Below, piece by piece: positions 7,862-16,177 of a stretch of DNA of 64,000 bases. The stretch's first letter is position 1, and each line of letters begins with the position of its first letter. The notes beneath the pieces are model-generated. The model was not told the origin of the DNA. It saw only the letters and a program-made list of their open reading frames with translations, and did not search any database. Position numbers and translations under genes: made by a program. Source of the stretch: a virus; the IMG/VR virus record IMGVR_UViG_3300009314_000004, positions 1 to 64,000 of that record; one strand, written 5' to 3'.

Positions 7862-8759
7862 AAACGAGGCAGTGTTCGTGCATTACCGGGGCTGGGCCCC
7901 CGGGGTGCAGAACCCGTTCAACCCCCAGAAGATGGGGTGGTTCCTCACCTGCAATTGCCACGCCGGCAATCGGGACGAGGACTGCGTGCCTTGCTGGGAA
8001 GACGAGGAGTACTTCAAGGAAACTTCGAAGCACCACTTCTACGCCAACCCCTGGTACGCCGTGAACATCATCCAGTATGCAAAGCTGCACAAGGTACCGC
8101 TGGAGGGCAGTGAGGGCAAGGACCCGGACGACGAGGGGTTCCGCTTCCGCTACGCCCGCTGCACGGGGGAGGGCTGCGAGCACTGCAAAGCGGGGCACGT
8201 CACGGTCAATTGGCGGAAATGCCACTTGGACCTCGACGAGGCTGGTTGGGAGGCATTCTGCCAATGGTCCCGGGAGATCTCCCGGAAGTGCCGCTCCTGC
8301 GACGAGGGCGAGGTGCTCCCTGTCGAGGCGACTTGCCCCAAGTGCGGTAAGGCGATCCACGTGGGCCTTGACGCGCTACTCCTGATGGAAGTAGAGGAGG
8401 CCAAGTGCCCCCACTGCGGACATGAGGGCTACATGGAGCTGGAGCACGACTGCCAGGTTCGCAACCACCGTACCCAGGAAGTCTCGGAAGGGTGCGGGAG
8501 CCCCACCTTCTACGATATCTGGGATTGCGACTTGGAGATTGAGCAGGTGCCGAACCCCAAGGGGCGAGGGAAGGTGCTCAAGCTGCACAACCACTTCCCA
8601 ACGGCCGTTGAGGACGAGGGCATGCTGGAGGCCCGAAAGTACCCCTACCGGTTCAAGGCGTACGACCGCCAGTCCACAGACGACCAAGCAGCGCTGTTGG
8701 GGATACCCAACCCCTTCCGGGCGCAAGCCAGGTCCAAGACGGAGGGTGAGGCCGCCTGA
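7701..8759 (+). CDS. multi-zinc-finger protein, possible single-stranded DNA-binding or replication factor
   Basis: A 352-residue protein with a basic N-terminus and at least four cysteine clusters: TCNCHAG with DCVPC, RCTGEGCEHC, KCRSC paired with CPKCG, and KCPHCG. These resemble zinc ribbons. The start is firm, with GGAGG five bases before the ATG, although it lies 160 nt inside the primase reading frame. The stop overlaps the polymerase start by one base (TGATG). Its place between primase and polymerase suggests a replisome role such as ssDNA binding. An OB-fold cannot be confirmed by eye. Confidence 0.8.
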   Translation: MRVDDKLLNQYRGDKRRKKRSRQFTSTRTDPKLILQDGQREVIRAFPGTYGEDENEAVFVHYRGWAPGVQNPFNPQKMGWFLTCNCHAGNRDEDCVPCWEDEEYFKETSKHHFYANPWYAVNIIQYAKLHKVPLEGSEGKDPDDEGFRFRYARCTGEGCEHCKAGHVTVNWRKCHLDLDEAGWEAFCQWSREISRKCRSCDEGEVLPVEATCPKCGKAIHVGLDALLLMEVEEAKCPHCGHEGYMELEHDCQVRNHRTQEVSEGCGSPTFYDIWDCDLEIEQVPNPKGRGKVLKLHNHFPTAVEDEGMLEARKYPYRFKAYDRQSTDDQAALLGIPNPFRAQARSKTEGEAA

Positions 8760-10657
8760 TGATCAGGGAAATCCCCCCACCACAGTATTTGGAAACCAGC
8801 GAGGAGGTCCTCGCTAAGCTGCGCGAAGCCTCCACGGGGGGGTTCCTTGCCGTTGACACCGAGACCACAGGGTTGGACATCATTCGGGACCACATCGTGC
8901 TGTGGTCCTTTGCGAACACCGAAGCGAGGTACGCCACCAAGGCGTACACGCTGGATGCGCTGAAGCAATTCCTGGAAGAAGACTCGAGCACTATTCTAAT
9001 CTTCCACAATGCCGCCTATGACATCCACCTGCTGACCAATGCAGGATTCGACCCGATGAAGCTCTGGGCCCGCTGCTTCGACACCCAAATGATGTCCAAC
9101 CTGTGGGACCCGGACGGGTTCCACGACTTGAAGGGGCTCTCCTGGAAGATACTCGGGGTGCCCCCGAAGAAGTTCCGGCAGTATAACTTCTCCAAGATGA
9201 AATTGGAGGACGTCACCGGCGAAGACTTTGTGCAACTGGTCGACTACGCGGCCAAGGATGCGTGGTTGACCATCATGATCTTCCACGTGATATTCAAGGA
9301 CCTGTATGAGGCCGAGGCGTACACTACGGGCAAGAAGTGCACCCTATGGGACTACTACATCACCATGGAGCGTCCGCTGGCTCCCATTCTGTGGAGGATG
9401 GAGCGCCGAGGGATGCGGTTGGACCGGGAGTACTTGGAAGGGTTGCTGGCGCCCATGCAGGAGCGCCTCCGGAAGATCACGGAGCAGTTCTCCCGCTACG
9501 CTGGGCGGGTGGTCAACATGAAGTCCCACCCGCAGCTGCGCTATGCGCTGTTCGAGGTGTTGGGCTACTCAGTAGTGGGGAAGACCGACACCGGCTTGCC
9601 CTCTACCGATGCGGAGTCCCTGTCCACCTTGCTGGACCAGGAGCAGAACTTGAACGACCCAGTCCTGGAGCTCATCCAGGAGTACCGGGGGGTGGACAAG
9701 TTCCGAGGCACTTACGTCAAGGGCCCCCTGGAGCGGATGATAGAGGACGTCATCCATACCCACTTCAACCAGCATGTAACTGCGACGGGGCGCTTGTCAA
9801 GTTCAGATCCTAATCTGCAAAATATCCCCCGTTCGGACAAAGACAAGCACGGCTTCCACATCCGCCGGGCGTTCGTTGCCAGGGAGGGCTACAAGCTCAT
9901 CGCGGCCGACTACGCCCAGATCGAAATGCGGGTGTTGGCGCACCTGGCGCAGGCCAAGACCCTACTTGAGCCCATCTTGCAAGGCATGGACATGCACTCG
10001 CTGACGGCGTCCCGCATGTTCAACGTCCCGTACGAGGACATCGTCGCAGCCAAGAAAAAGCCCAAAGGGGACGTCACGGAACGAGACGAGCAGCTCCTGA
10101 AGTACCGCTCCGTGGCCAAAACCATCAACTTTGGAGTTCTCTACGGGTTGACCGCCTACGGGCTCGTCAAAAACCTGAAGAAGGACGCTGGCATGATCGT
10201 GTCCAAACGGGAAGCCCAGAAGTACCTGGACGCGTACTGGGACGTCCACTACGACGTCCGGGAATTCTTCGACGACTGTGTCGACTTCTCAAAGGAGCAG
10301 GGGTTCATCCCGACGTACTTTGGAAGGAAGCGCTATGTTTACTGGCCCAAGAGCCGGAAGCAGTGGAGCGCTATTGCAGAGGCCCAGCGCAGAACGTATA
10401 ACACCCCCATTCAGGGGACGGCGGCCGAAATCATGAAGCTGGCCATGGTGAAGATGGACGCCGACGAGGAACTCCGGAAGTTAGGAGCCGAGATGCTCTT
10501 GCAGGTGCACGATGAAATCATTATCGAAGTACCTGCGGAACATGCTGCCCGGGCCCTCGAGCTCGTCCGGGCGGATATGGAGCACCCCGGGATTGAACTG
10601 GATGTCCCCCTCACTGTAGACGCAGCAGTGGCGGACAACTGGGAAGAGGGAAAATGA
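8759..10657 (+). CDS. family A DNA polymerase with 3'-5' exonuclease domain
   Basis: A 632-residue PolA-type replicative polymerase without the 5'-nuclease domain, typical of phages. The proofreading domain has ExoI DTETTGLD, ExoII FHNAAYDIHLL and ExoIII DYAAKDAW. Polymerase motifs are intact: motif A AADYAQIEMRVLAHL, motif B RSVAKTINFGVLYGLTAYG and motif C LLQVHDEIIIEVP, including the two catalytic aspartates. It follows the zinc protein with a one-base overlap and ends in an ATGA overlap with the next gene, so the replication genes form one operon. Confidence 0.97.
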   Translation: MIREIPPPQYLETSEEVLAKLREASTGGFLAVDTETTGLDIIRDHIVLWSFANTEARYATKAYTLDALKQFLEEDSSTILIFHNAAYDIHLLTNAGFDPMKLWARCFDTQMMSNLWDPDGFHDLKGLSWKILGVPPKKFRQYNFSKMKLEDVTGEDFVQLVDYAAKDAWLTIMIFHVIFKDLYEAEAYTTGKKCTLWDYYITMERPLAPILWRMERRGMRLDREYLEGLLAPMQERLRKITEQFSRYAGRVVNMKSHPQLRYALFEVLGYSVVGKTDTGLPSTDAESLSTLLDQEQNLNDPVLELIQEYRGVDKFRGTYVKGPLERMIEDVIHTHFNQHVTATGRLSSSDPNLQNIPRSDKDKHGFHIRRAFVAREGYKLIAADYAQIEMRVLAHLAQAKTLLEPILQGMDMHSLTASRMFNVPYEDIVAAKKKPKGDVTERDEQLLKYRSVAKTINFGVLYGLTAYGLVKNLKKDAGMIVSKREAQKYLDAYWDVHYDVREFFDDCVDFSKEQGFIPTYFGRKRYVYWPKSRKQWSAIAEAQRRTYNTPIQGTAAEIMKLAMVKMDADEELRKLGAEMLLQVHDEIIIEVPAEHAARALELVRADMEHPGIELDVPLTVDAAVADNWEEGK

Positions 10658-11034
10658 AAGCGCAACGACGGAGGTTTTGCCACCCCATCTTTGAGGAGAC
10701 AGACGACCTGGACGGGTTCGTGCAGACATTGGTGCGGGTGTTTCGGAGGTATGACAAGGCTGGTACGCTTCCGTCGGGGCTCACTGTCTCCCAAAACGAA
10801 CGGGGGCGTTTCTGGCTGGTAAGCGCCGACGCCCCCCAACGCATTGGGAGTTGGGTAGCCCTGGACCTGGACGAGTTGGGGCCGCCACCCAACTGCCTGT
10901 GGATCGGCTACAGCCGGGAGAAGAGGGAGTACGCCGTAGTAGCAGCGGTTTCGCAGGAAGGGAAGCCCGGAATCGTACTTCAGTACACTCAGTCGCTCGG
11001 GGGAATCTGCTATAAGAACGGTGGAGTGAATTAG
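10654..11034 (+). CDS. hypothetical protein (126 aa)
   Basis: Not recognised. The ATGA overlap with the polymerase indicates coupled translation. The sequence has alternating hydrophobic stretches (RFWLVSADAPQRIGSWVALD; EYAVVAAVSQEGKPGIVLQY) that suggest a small beta-rich domain. There are no metal-binding or catalytic signatures. It may be a polymerase accessory protein by position only. It is followed by a 70-nt gap containing a small CTCAGG/CCTGAG inverted repeat and the next AGGAGG site. Confidence 0.7.
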   Translation: MKAQRRRFCHPIFEETDDLDGFVQTLVRVFRRYDKAGTLPSGLTVSQNERGRFWLVSADAPQRIGSWVALDLDELGPPPNCLWIGYSREKREYAVVAAVSQEGKPGIVLQYTQSLGGICYKNGGVN

Positions 11035-11104
11035 TCCGGGGAAACCCCTACTCCGGGCTCAGGAACTTGTTCCGCCTGAGGGGAGGTGGAAGGAGGCCAT
11101 TGAT

Positions 11105-11569
11105 ATGGCGAAAAAGAAACTTGGTCGGGCCAAGGCATCTTGGCGGTCCGGCCGCCCCGGCTTCATCGGCTGGGGTAAACACTACCGAGAGGGAGAGTTC
11201 AACGAAGCTCTCGAAGAGAAGAACCTGGTGGGAGACGGTTTCATTGCAGCCCGCACCAAGGGCGGCCGGCGTAATGGCTGGGTCGTCCTCTCCCGGGACG
11301 TGCGCAAAGGGTACCGGCCGCTCATCATCGCCGGCACTCAGTGCGTCATCGTGAAGGGTGACGGGGAGCTGGTGAAGCAGCGGTACGACTGCTTCCGGTC
11401 CACCGTGACCGGTCTGCGGCTGTTCCGCCCCAGCCAGGGCGAGCCCTACGTCGGCTACGTCAAGGTGGTCGAAGAAGGAGTTCAGGTCGTCGCCAAGTGG
11501 AGCCCGGGGTGCATCCCGGAGAAGTTCACTCGGTTCCAGGGAGCAGAAGCTGAGTTGCTGGCGTCCTGA
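11105..11569 (+). CDS. hypothetical basic beta-rich protein (154 aa)
   Basis: Not recognised. An AGGAGG-type site lies about eight bases before ATG. The N-terminal 15 residues are strongly basic (MAKKKLGRAKASWRSGRPG), and the rest alternates hydrophobic and charged residues with many glycines, consistent with a small beta-barrel that might bind nucleic acid. The preceding 70-nt gap separates it from the polymerase genes, so it may begin a sub-operon containing the recombination genes. Confidence 0.72.
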   Translation: MAKKKLGRAKASWRSGRPGFIGWGKHYREGEFNEALEEKNLVGDGFIAARTKGGRRNGWVVLSRDVRKGYRPLIIAGTQCVIVKGDGELVKQRYDCFRSTVTGLRLFRPSQGEPYVGYVKVVEEGVQVVAKWSPGCIPEKFTRFQGAEAELLAS

Positions 11570-11594
11570 GACGGCCTAGTGTTTGGAAGGAACT

Positions 11595-11618
11595 GGGGGG
11601 TCCGGAAACGGGCCCCCC
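11595..11618 (+). other. RNA hairpin with GAAA tetraloop in an mRNA leader
   Basis: GGGGGGTCCG (11595-11604) pairs with CGGGCCCCCC (11609-11618) around GAAA (11605-11608), with one G-U pair. GAAA is a stable GNRA loop. There is no T run after it; AGGAG follows within a few bases and the next ATG is at 11631. It is more likely an mRNA-stability, processing or translation-control element than a terminator. Confidence 0.6.
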
Positions 11619-11630
11619 ACAGGAGATTCG

Positions 11631-11981
11631 ATGACCAAGAAACCAGGGAAGTTAGTGTTCTCCTTTAGCGGCGCTCTGGTGGCCGAGGCCTCCACCGAAG
11701 GCGGGTGGGAGCGGCACACGGAGCTGCGGCTATACCGCACAAAGGTAGGTTACCTGCTCCAAATTGTTGGGGGGTCACCTATCCCGGGAGAAGAGGAGAG
11801 ACACCGCTACATACAGGCAAAGAGCCCACACGAGGTGGTCAAGGTCCTCCGCATGCAGAAGTCCGAGCCACACTCAAACGTCGCCAGGGAGCTCCTTAGG
11901 CTCGCCAAGAAAAGCGACGACAACTTCAAACGTGATTGGGAGGAGCGTCATGGTTCTAGAAAAACTGGCAGTGCAAACTGA
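11631..11981 (+). CDS. hypothetical protein (116 aa)
   Basis: Not recognised. The start at 11631 is chosen from AGGAG a few bases upstream, just after the GAAA-loop hairpin; the frame is open earlier but has no site. The N-terminal part looks beta-rich (KLVFSFSGALVAEA; ELRLYRTKVGYLLQIVGG), and the C-terminal 45 residues are charged and helical. It overlaps the start of the small zinc-ribbon gene by 32 nt. Confidence 0.68.
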   Translation: MTKKPGKLVFSFSGALVAEASTEGGWERHTELRLYRTKVGYLLQIVGGSPIPGEEERHRYIQAKSPHEVVKVLRMQKSEPHSNVARELLRLAKKSDDNFKRDWEERHGSRKTGSAN

Positions 11982-12105
11982 AGGTCCAAAGGACGGGAAG
12001 TGCCCCAAGTGCGGGAGCAAAGTAGAGAAGCGGGGGGGCGCTCACTGGTGCCCGAAGTGCGGAACTGAGCCGTTCGAGGTGAGACGTGGCAAAGAAGGGG
12101 AGTAA
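11950..12105 (+). CDS. small zinc-ribbon protein (51 aa)
   Basis: A 51-residue protein with two CPKCG motifs 14 residues apart, the classic rubredoxin-like zinc ribbon. GGAGG lies a few bases upstream of the ATG at 11950. The first nine residues (MVLEKLAVQ) are followed directly by the ribbon. It overlaps the preceding gene by 32 nt and the RecA-like gene by 20 nt, so it belongs to the same transcript. It could bind nucleic acid or another protein; function unknown. Confidence 0.72.
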   Translation: MVLEKLAVQTEGPKDGKCPKCGSKVEKRGGAHWCPKCGTEPFEVRRGKEGE

Positions 12106-13270
12106 GAAAGCAGAGAAAAAAGGAACGAAGAAGGGCCCGAAGAAGGAGAAGAAGGGGAGCCTTACGCCGGCCGAACAAGCCGAAGCGATTAGGGCAGCCC
12201 TCGCCAAGAAAGGGGTGCACCTGGTTAGAGCCGCCGACTTGATTACCAACCAGAGCATCCGCCGCCCCTTCGGCGTCCCCTCCCTTGACGTCGAAATTGC
12301 CGGCGGAGCCGGGTCCGGAGCCGCCACCATCCTGTACGGCCCGTACGGGGCAGGCAAGACCCTTCTGACCATGTGGAACTTGCGGGAGGCGCAGCGGACG
12401 TACGGCAAGGACTTCAAGGGCCTGTTCCTGTCTTTGGGACTGCCGTTGGACCGCCCCTACGCTCGCATACACCGGTTGAAGATCCCGTTCAACAAGGAAG
12501 AGAAAGAAGAGTTCATCGCGCTGTACCAGGGATACCATGGGCAACCCCCCACGCCCCAGGAGATCAAAGAAGCAGGAGCGACCATGGGGCAGCTGGACTT
12601 CCTCTTCGCCGACTACAGCAGCCCCCGGGCCCTGGAGCGGGTACTGGAGGGGTTCCTGACTCTGGTGAGCACCCGGACGTACCAGCTTGCGGTGGTGGAT
12701 GACTTAGGCGCTCTGCCGCCCAGGGAAATCGCCGAGAAGAAGCTGGGGGACGACCCCCGCCGGGGGGCTTTCGCCCGCCTGTTCGGGGAGTTCACGCAGA
12801 AGCTCAACCTGTTCCTCCAGTACCACCAGGGGAAGTTCAACCCCACTTCAGTGCTGGTGACCTCCCAGGCTCGCAAGTCGATGATGCCCGGGGACAACTT
12901 CACCCTCCCGTTCGGGGAGGCGCTGAAGCACAACACCGCCGCCGTCATCCGAGTGCGGAAGGACGTTGACAAGGAAGGCGGGCAGAAAATCGTCTGGAAA
13001 ATTGCCCGGGGCAAGTACGGGCACGGCGACGGAGCTCGAGGAGTGCTGCTGTTCAACCCTTACTCCGGCATCGACCGGACCATGGACCTGGTGACTACGG
13101 CCGTCATGTACGAGGTCATTCACAGGGCTGGGACTTCCCACTTCTCATATGGAGAGTTCGGGGGTATTGGCTACGACCCCCTCTGCAACTACGTGGAGGA
13201 GCACGGGCTGTACGACGAGATCTGGGAAAAGGTCCTGCGGAAGAAGGGTATCCTCATGAGGACGTCTTGA
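12086..13270 (+). CDS. RecA/UvsX-like recombinase ATPase
   Basis: A 394-residue RecA-fold ATPase starting at GTG 12086. A lysine-rich tail (residues 1-25) precedes the core. RecA-like features are the GVPSLDVEIAGG stretch, the Walker A motif GPYGAGKT (85-92) and Walker B LAVVDD (201-206) followed by LGALPP. An insertion after the first strand (about 120-170) is unusual for bacterial RecA. It probably forms filaments on single-stranded DNA and drives strand exchange, as UvsX does in T4. The downstream resolvase-like and Cas4-like nucleases support a recombination module. A DnaB/Sak4-type ATPase is the alternative. Confidence 0.82.
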   Translation: MAKKGSKKAEKKGTKKGPKKEKKGSLTPAEQAEAIRAALAKKGVHLVRAADLITNQSIRRPFGVPSLDVEIAGGAGSGAATILYGPYGAGKTLLTMWNLREAQRTYGKDFKGLFLSLGLPLDRPYARIHRLKIPFNKEEKEEFIALYQGYHGQPPTPQEIKEAGATMGQLDFLFADYSSPRALERVLEGFLTLVSTRTYQLAVVDDLGALPPREIAEKKLGDDPRRGAFARLFGEFTQKLNLFLQYHQGKFNPTSVLVTSQARKSMMPGDNFTLPFGEALKHNTAAVIRVRKDVDKEGGQKIVWKIARGKYGHGDGARGVLLFNPYSGIDRTMDLVTTAVMYEVIHRAGTSHFSYGEFGGIGYDPLCNYVEEHGLYDEIWEKVLRKKGILMRTS

Positions 13271-13325
13271 CAACTCCCCTAACTACTACCAAAGTAGCGG
13301 CTGGGGGCACGCGTACCAAGCCCAC

Positions 13326-13347
13326 CAGGCAGTTCCTCAACTGCCTG
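13326..13347 (+). other. 9-bp perfect hairpin in the gap after the RecA-like gene
   Basis: CAGGCAGTT (13326-13334) pairs with AACTGCCTG (13339-13347) around CCTC. It lies in the 130-nt noncoding gap between the recombinase and the resolvase-like gene. No T run follows, so it may stabilise or process the transcript. Confidence 0.5.
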
Positions 13348-13403
13348 AAGGCGAAGGTGTCCGCTGCCAACGAAAGCACATCTAATATGGAGGCATGGCG
13401 GAC

Positions 13404-13772
13404 ATGACTTGGCAGGAAGCAGAAGCAGCGGTTGCCCGCCTGTACGAGGGGGAGCTTCAGAAAGGATCGGGGTGCTCCCGCAACCCAGCCCGGAAACAAG
13501 ACGTAATCTCGGCCACTCACTTGGTGGAAGTGAAGCACACCTGCGCCACGGGGCACCGGGTCAACAAGGACCTCCTATTGGCCATCCGCCAACGGGCGGC
13601 TCGCCTGGGGCTGGCGCCGGCGTTTGCCGTCGTCTTCGACCATCGGCAGTATGCGGTAGTTGTGCACGCCGACGTCGACGCCGTCCTGGAGGAGCATAAG
13701 GACGACGGTCGCAAAACCGTCACTATCTACCCTGGCGGCATGAAGCCACTTTGGAAAACGGAGTACATATGA
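13404..13772 (+). CDS. PD-(D/E)XK nuclease resembling a Holliday junction resolvase
   Basis: About 122 residues. The core is KQDVISATHLVEVKHT: the aspartate, then E-V-K, form a PD-(D/E)XK metal site like those of Hjc-type resolvases and phage endonucleases; an upstream GSG with basic residues fits the same fold. Length fits small resolvases. The ATG at 13404 is preferred because GGAGG lies ten bases upstream; the ATG at 13395 sits only one base after GGAGG. With the RecA-like protein and Cas4-like nuclease it forms a recombination set. Cleavage of branched intermediates is the expected role. Confidence 0.75.
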   Translation: MTWQEAEAAVARLYEGELQKGSGCSRNPARKQDVISATHLVEVKHTCATGHRVNKDLLLAIRQRAARLGLAPAFAVVFDHRQYAVVVHADVDAVLEEHKDDGRKTVTIYPGGMKPLWKTEYI

Positions 13773-14515
13773 TTGAAGCGCGCCACGAGCAGGCGGTCGA
13801 GCAGCTGAACGGCATCCTGCAAGAACTGCGGATCGACCCGCCGGAAGTGAAGAACCAGACCTTGACCCCGTCGCAGGCCGACCTTGGTTGGTGCCCTCGG
13901 AAACTGTATTTCAAGTTGACCGGTGAAACGGCGAAGCGCCGAACTACGCTCCAGGCTCAGCTGAGGATGGAGATGGGGAACTGCATTCACGAAGTTATCC
14001 AAACCTGGATAAAACGCAAGCTCCCGGAGACACTGATTGAGTTCGTAGTGCCGGACACTGAGATGTTGGGGATTACCTCCCGGGCCCGGGTCGATCTGAT
14101 CATTGCTGAGTTGCTCAAGGGAGAGTACGACTTCCTGGGGGAGATCAAGTCTTGTGGGGATGCCTACTTCAAGAAATACGTGAAGAACACCCCCCAGTCA
14201 CACTATTTCCAAATGCTGATGACGGCGGCGCTGCTGAAGCTGTGGCAGCCCGGTATCCTAATCCTTGTCAATCGGAACACAGGGACGCCCCACGCCAAAT
14301 TGGTGGACCTCACCGAGGAAGCATGGGCAAAAGAACTGGCCGAGTTGGCCAAGTTCAAGGAGACCTATGTTGACTCCGGGATCTTACCGCCTTTGCCGGT
14401 AGGGAAAAGTTCTTTTCTTTGCAGCACTTGTGACTACTACCATAAGTGCTTTGGCCGCAGACAGCCCAAGACCGGGGCACTCGCCCGCAGTAAGGTATTC
14501 AAAAGGAGGAGTTGA
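13769..14515 (+). CDS. Cas4-like [4Fe-4S] PD-(D/E)XK exonuclease
   Basis: A 248-residue RecB-family nuclease. Cysteine C42 (WCPRKLYFKLTG) and C218, C221 and C227 near the C-terminus match the four Cas4/AddB Fe-S ligands. H74, D109, E125 and K127 (VDLII and EIKS) form the nuclease site. The start at ATG 13769 overlaps the previous stop by four bases and has an ACGGAG site; an upstream TTG at 13751 lies inside coding sequence. There is no CRISPR array or other cas gene in the window, so this is a phage recombination or repair exonuclease. Confidence 0.88.
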   Translation: MIEARHEQAVEQLNGILQELRIDPPEVKNQTLTPSQADLGWCPRKLYFKLTGETAKRRTTLQAQLRMEMGNCIHEVIQTWIKRKLPETLIEFVVPDTEMLGITSRARVDLIIAELLKGEYDFLGEIKSCGDAYFKKYVKNTPQSHYFQMLMTAALLKLWQPGILILVNRNTGTPHAKLVDLTEEAWAKELAELAKFKETYVDSGILPPLPVGKSSFLCSTCDYYHKCFGRRQPKTGALARSKVFKRRS

Positions 14516-15078
14516 TGGCAATAGGGTTCAAGTCAACCGAAGAGCTACGAGCTATCCGGGAACGCAAGAAGGCTGCAGTGGACAGGGCCTTCGGCGACTG
14601 GGAGGCCCGGAAGTTACCGCTATTCCAGTTGCCTGAAAGGGAGTATCCCCAAATCCCGGAGAACATCACTGATTGGCCCAACCCTGAATTAGAGCAACTC
14701 ATGGCGATAATGAGGATTTGGGACGCCTACATTGCGGAGCGGATGGTGGAGGCGAAGACGATCAAGAACACATGGGAGGCCACTAAGAGAGCGGTTGAGT
14801 CCCGGGTCATTCACGAGCTCAGGTTGGCCTACGGAGAGTCCCTGGAGAAGCGACGAGTAGCGGTGAGAGCCAACGTCGACTATATGGAAGCGGACGAGCG
14901 GTACGAAAGTGCTTGTCACGCCTTCAGCATGCTGGAGATGCGGCACAAGCAAATCTCCCGGGACCTGGCGGTGGTGTCTCGCATTGTGGAGTTGCGAAAG
15001 TTGGAGCAGCGAGGTAGGGGGTCCGGGGAGGACTACCCTTCCGACATTAACGAAGGCGACCGGTATGCGGAGGACTGA
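14515..15078 (+). CDS. hypothetical alpha-helical protein (187 aa)
   Basis: Not recognised. AGGAGG five bases before ATG 14515 (overlapping the previous TGA) fixes the start. The protein is almost entirely helical and highly charged, with probable coiled coils over residues about 60-165, and a short acidic C-terminus. The position next to the recombination nucleases recalls recombination mediators such as T4 UvsY, but no diagnostic motif is visible, so this is only a suggestion. Confidence 0.75.
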   Translation: MAIGFKSTEELRAIRERKKAAVDRAFGDWEARKLPLFQLPEREYPQIPENITDWPNPELEQLMAIMRIWDAYIAERMVEAKTIKNTWEATKRAVESRVIHELRLAYGESLEKRRVAVRANVDYMEADERYESACHAFSMLEMRHKQISRDLAVVSRIVELRKLEQRGRGSGEDYPSDINEGDRYAED

Positions 15079-16169
15079 TGAGACGCGTAACCACTCACTC
15101 TGAACTGGTGTGTGTTGCCCGTGCTCGGGGGTACTGTGTCGATTTGGATATGAGCCCCTTCGACTTAACGGAGCTCATTGAGGGCACTGGCGCCGACCCG
15201 CCCATGTCGGTTCTTGACCAACGAAGGATGCGCATTTTCCGGGTCATTCGGACCTTCAAGGACCGGGTAGAGCTCGACTGCCCCGGCGATTGCTATCGTT
15301 GTCCAGCGGCGCAACTGGTGCGGTGTTGGATTTTGAGTAGGGAGACAGTAGAGACGTTTGAAAGCCATTTAACGACGGAGGAATGGGAGATGGCAGAACA
15401 CCAGCTGTATACGCGAAAAGAACTGGAAGCACTGGAGCAGGGGGATCTCTACCGCATCGGCGCCGTGGAGGCGAAGATCCCCCGGTTCGACGTCTACTCC
15501 ATGCCCAAGGAGGAGATCATCCTGAAAATTCTGGAGGCGCGGGGCGCCCCCGGTGAAGTCGACAAGGCCCCTGAAGAGCCCAAAGGCAAAAAGGGCGGCC
15601 CCAAGAAGAAAGCTCCGCCCAAGAAGAAGAAGGGGGGGGAGCCCGCAGCTACGGGGGAGCCAGCAGACGCAGAGGAGTCGGCCGGAGCGCCCAAGAAGGC
15701 AACACGGAAACAGAAGTCTGCGGGCAAGAAGGCCCCGCCCAAGAAGAAAGCTCCCCCCTCAGCGCCCCCCACTGCCGAAGGCACGGAGGGGGGAGAGCAG
15801 CCGGAGAGCGAAGCGCCTACGCCGAAGTACGACAAGGGCGATCCTCTGCATGCCTTTGAGGACGCTGAGCCCGCTGCGCTGATTCACGCAGCCTTGCTCA
15901 AGATGGTGGCCAAAATGGGCGGCACCGCTGGGGCAGCCGAAGAAGTAGCCTTCCTGCGGGAGCAGGTCATGCAGCTCGTCGCCCGGGTACAGGCCTTGGA
16001 GGAAGCTGAAAGGAAGGCAGTCGCAGCGATCGACTTGTTGGTCGACAAGGTGATGGCGGGCTTTGTCGATGTCCAGACCATCCTAGAGAATTACCTGGAC
16101 TTGGACGACGTCGAGGGGGAGGGCCCTTTCGCCCGCCTGAAGGACGTCGCCGACCGGTACCGGGAGTAA
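15078..16169 (+). CDS. multidomain protein with Cys cluster, SAP-like helix pair and Lys/Pro-rich linker (363 aa)
   Basis: The architecture is clear, the function is not. Residues 1-100 contain a cysteine group (CPGDCYRCPAAQLVRC) likely to bind metal. Residues about 110-155 (LYTRKELEALEQGDLYRIGA to MPKEEIILKILEARG) resemble a SAP/Rho-N type DNA-binding helix pair. Residues about 165-240 are a low-complexity linker built from PKKKAPPKKKK-like units resembling histone H1 or AlgP tails. The C-terminus (about 255-350) has a coiled coil (FLREQVMQLVARVQALEEAE). It could be a DNA-organising or tethering protein. TGATG couples it to the previous gene. Confidence 0.78.
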   Translation: MRRVTTHSELVCVARARGYCVDLDMSPFDLTELIEGTGADPPMSVLDQRRMRIFRVIRTFKDRVELDCPGDCYRCPAAQLVRCWILSRETVETFESHLTTEEWEMAEHQLYTRKELEALEQGDLYRIGAVEAKIPRFDVYSMPKEEIILKILEARGAPGEVDKAPEEPKGKKGGPKKKAPPKKKKGGEPAATGEPADAEESAGAPKKATRKQKSAGKKAPPKKKAPPSAPPTAEGTEGGEQPESEAPTPKYDKGDPLHAFEDAEPAALIHAALLKMVAKMGGTAGAAEEVAFLREQVMQLVARVQALEEAERKAVAAIDLLVDKVMAGFVDVQTILENYLDLDDVEGEGPFARLKDVADRYRE

Positions 16170-16177
16170 CTCCCACG

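Noticed and set aside
13769-14515. Cas4-like gene as sign of a CRISPR-Cas locus
   Set aside because: No direct-repeat array and no other cas gene are present in the window; the phage recombination context explains it better.
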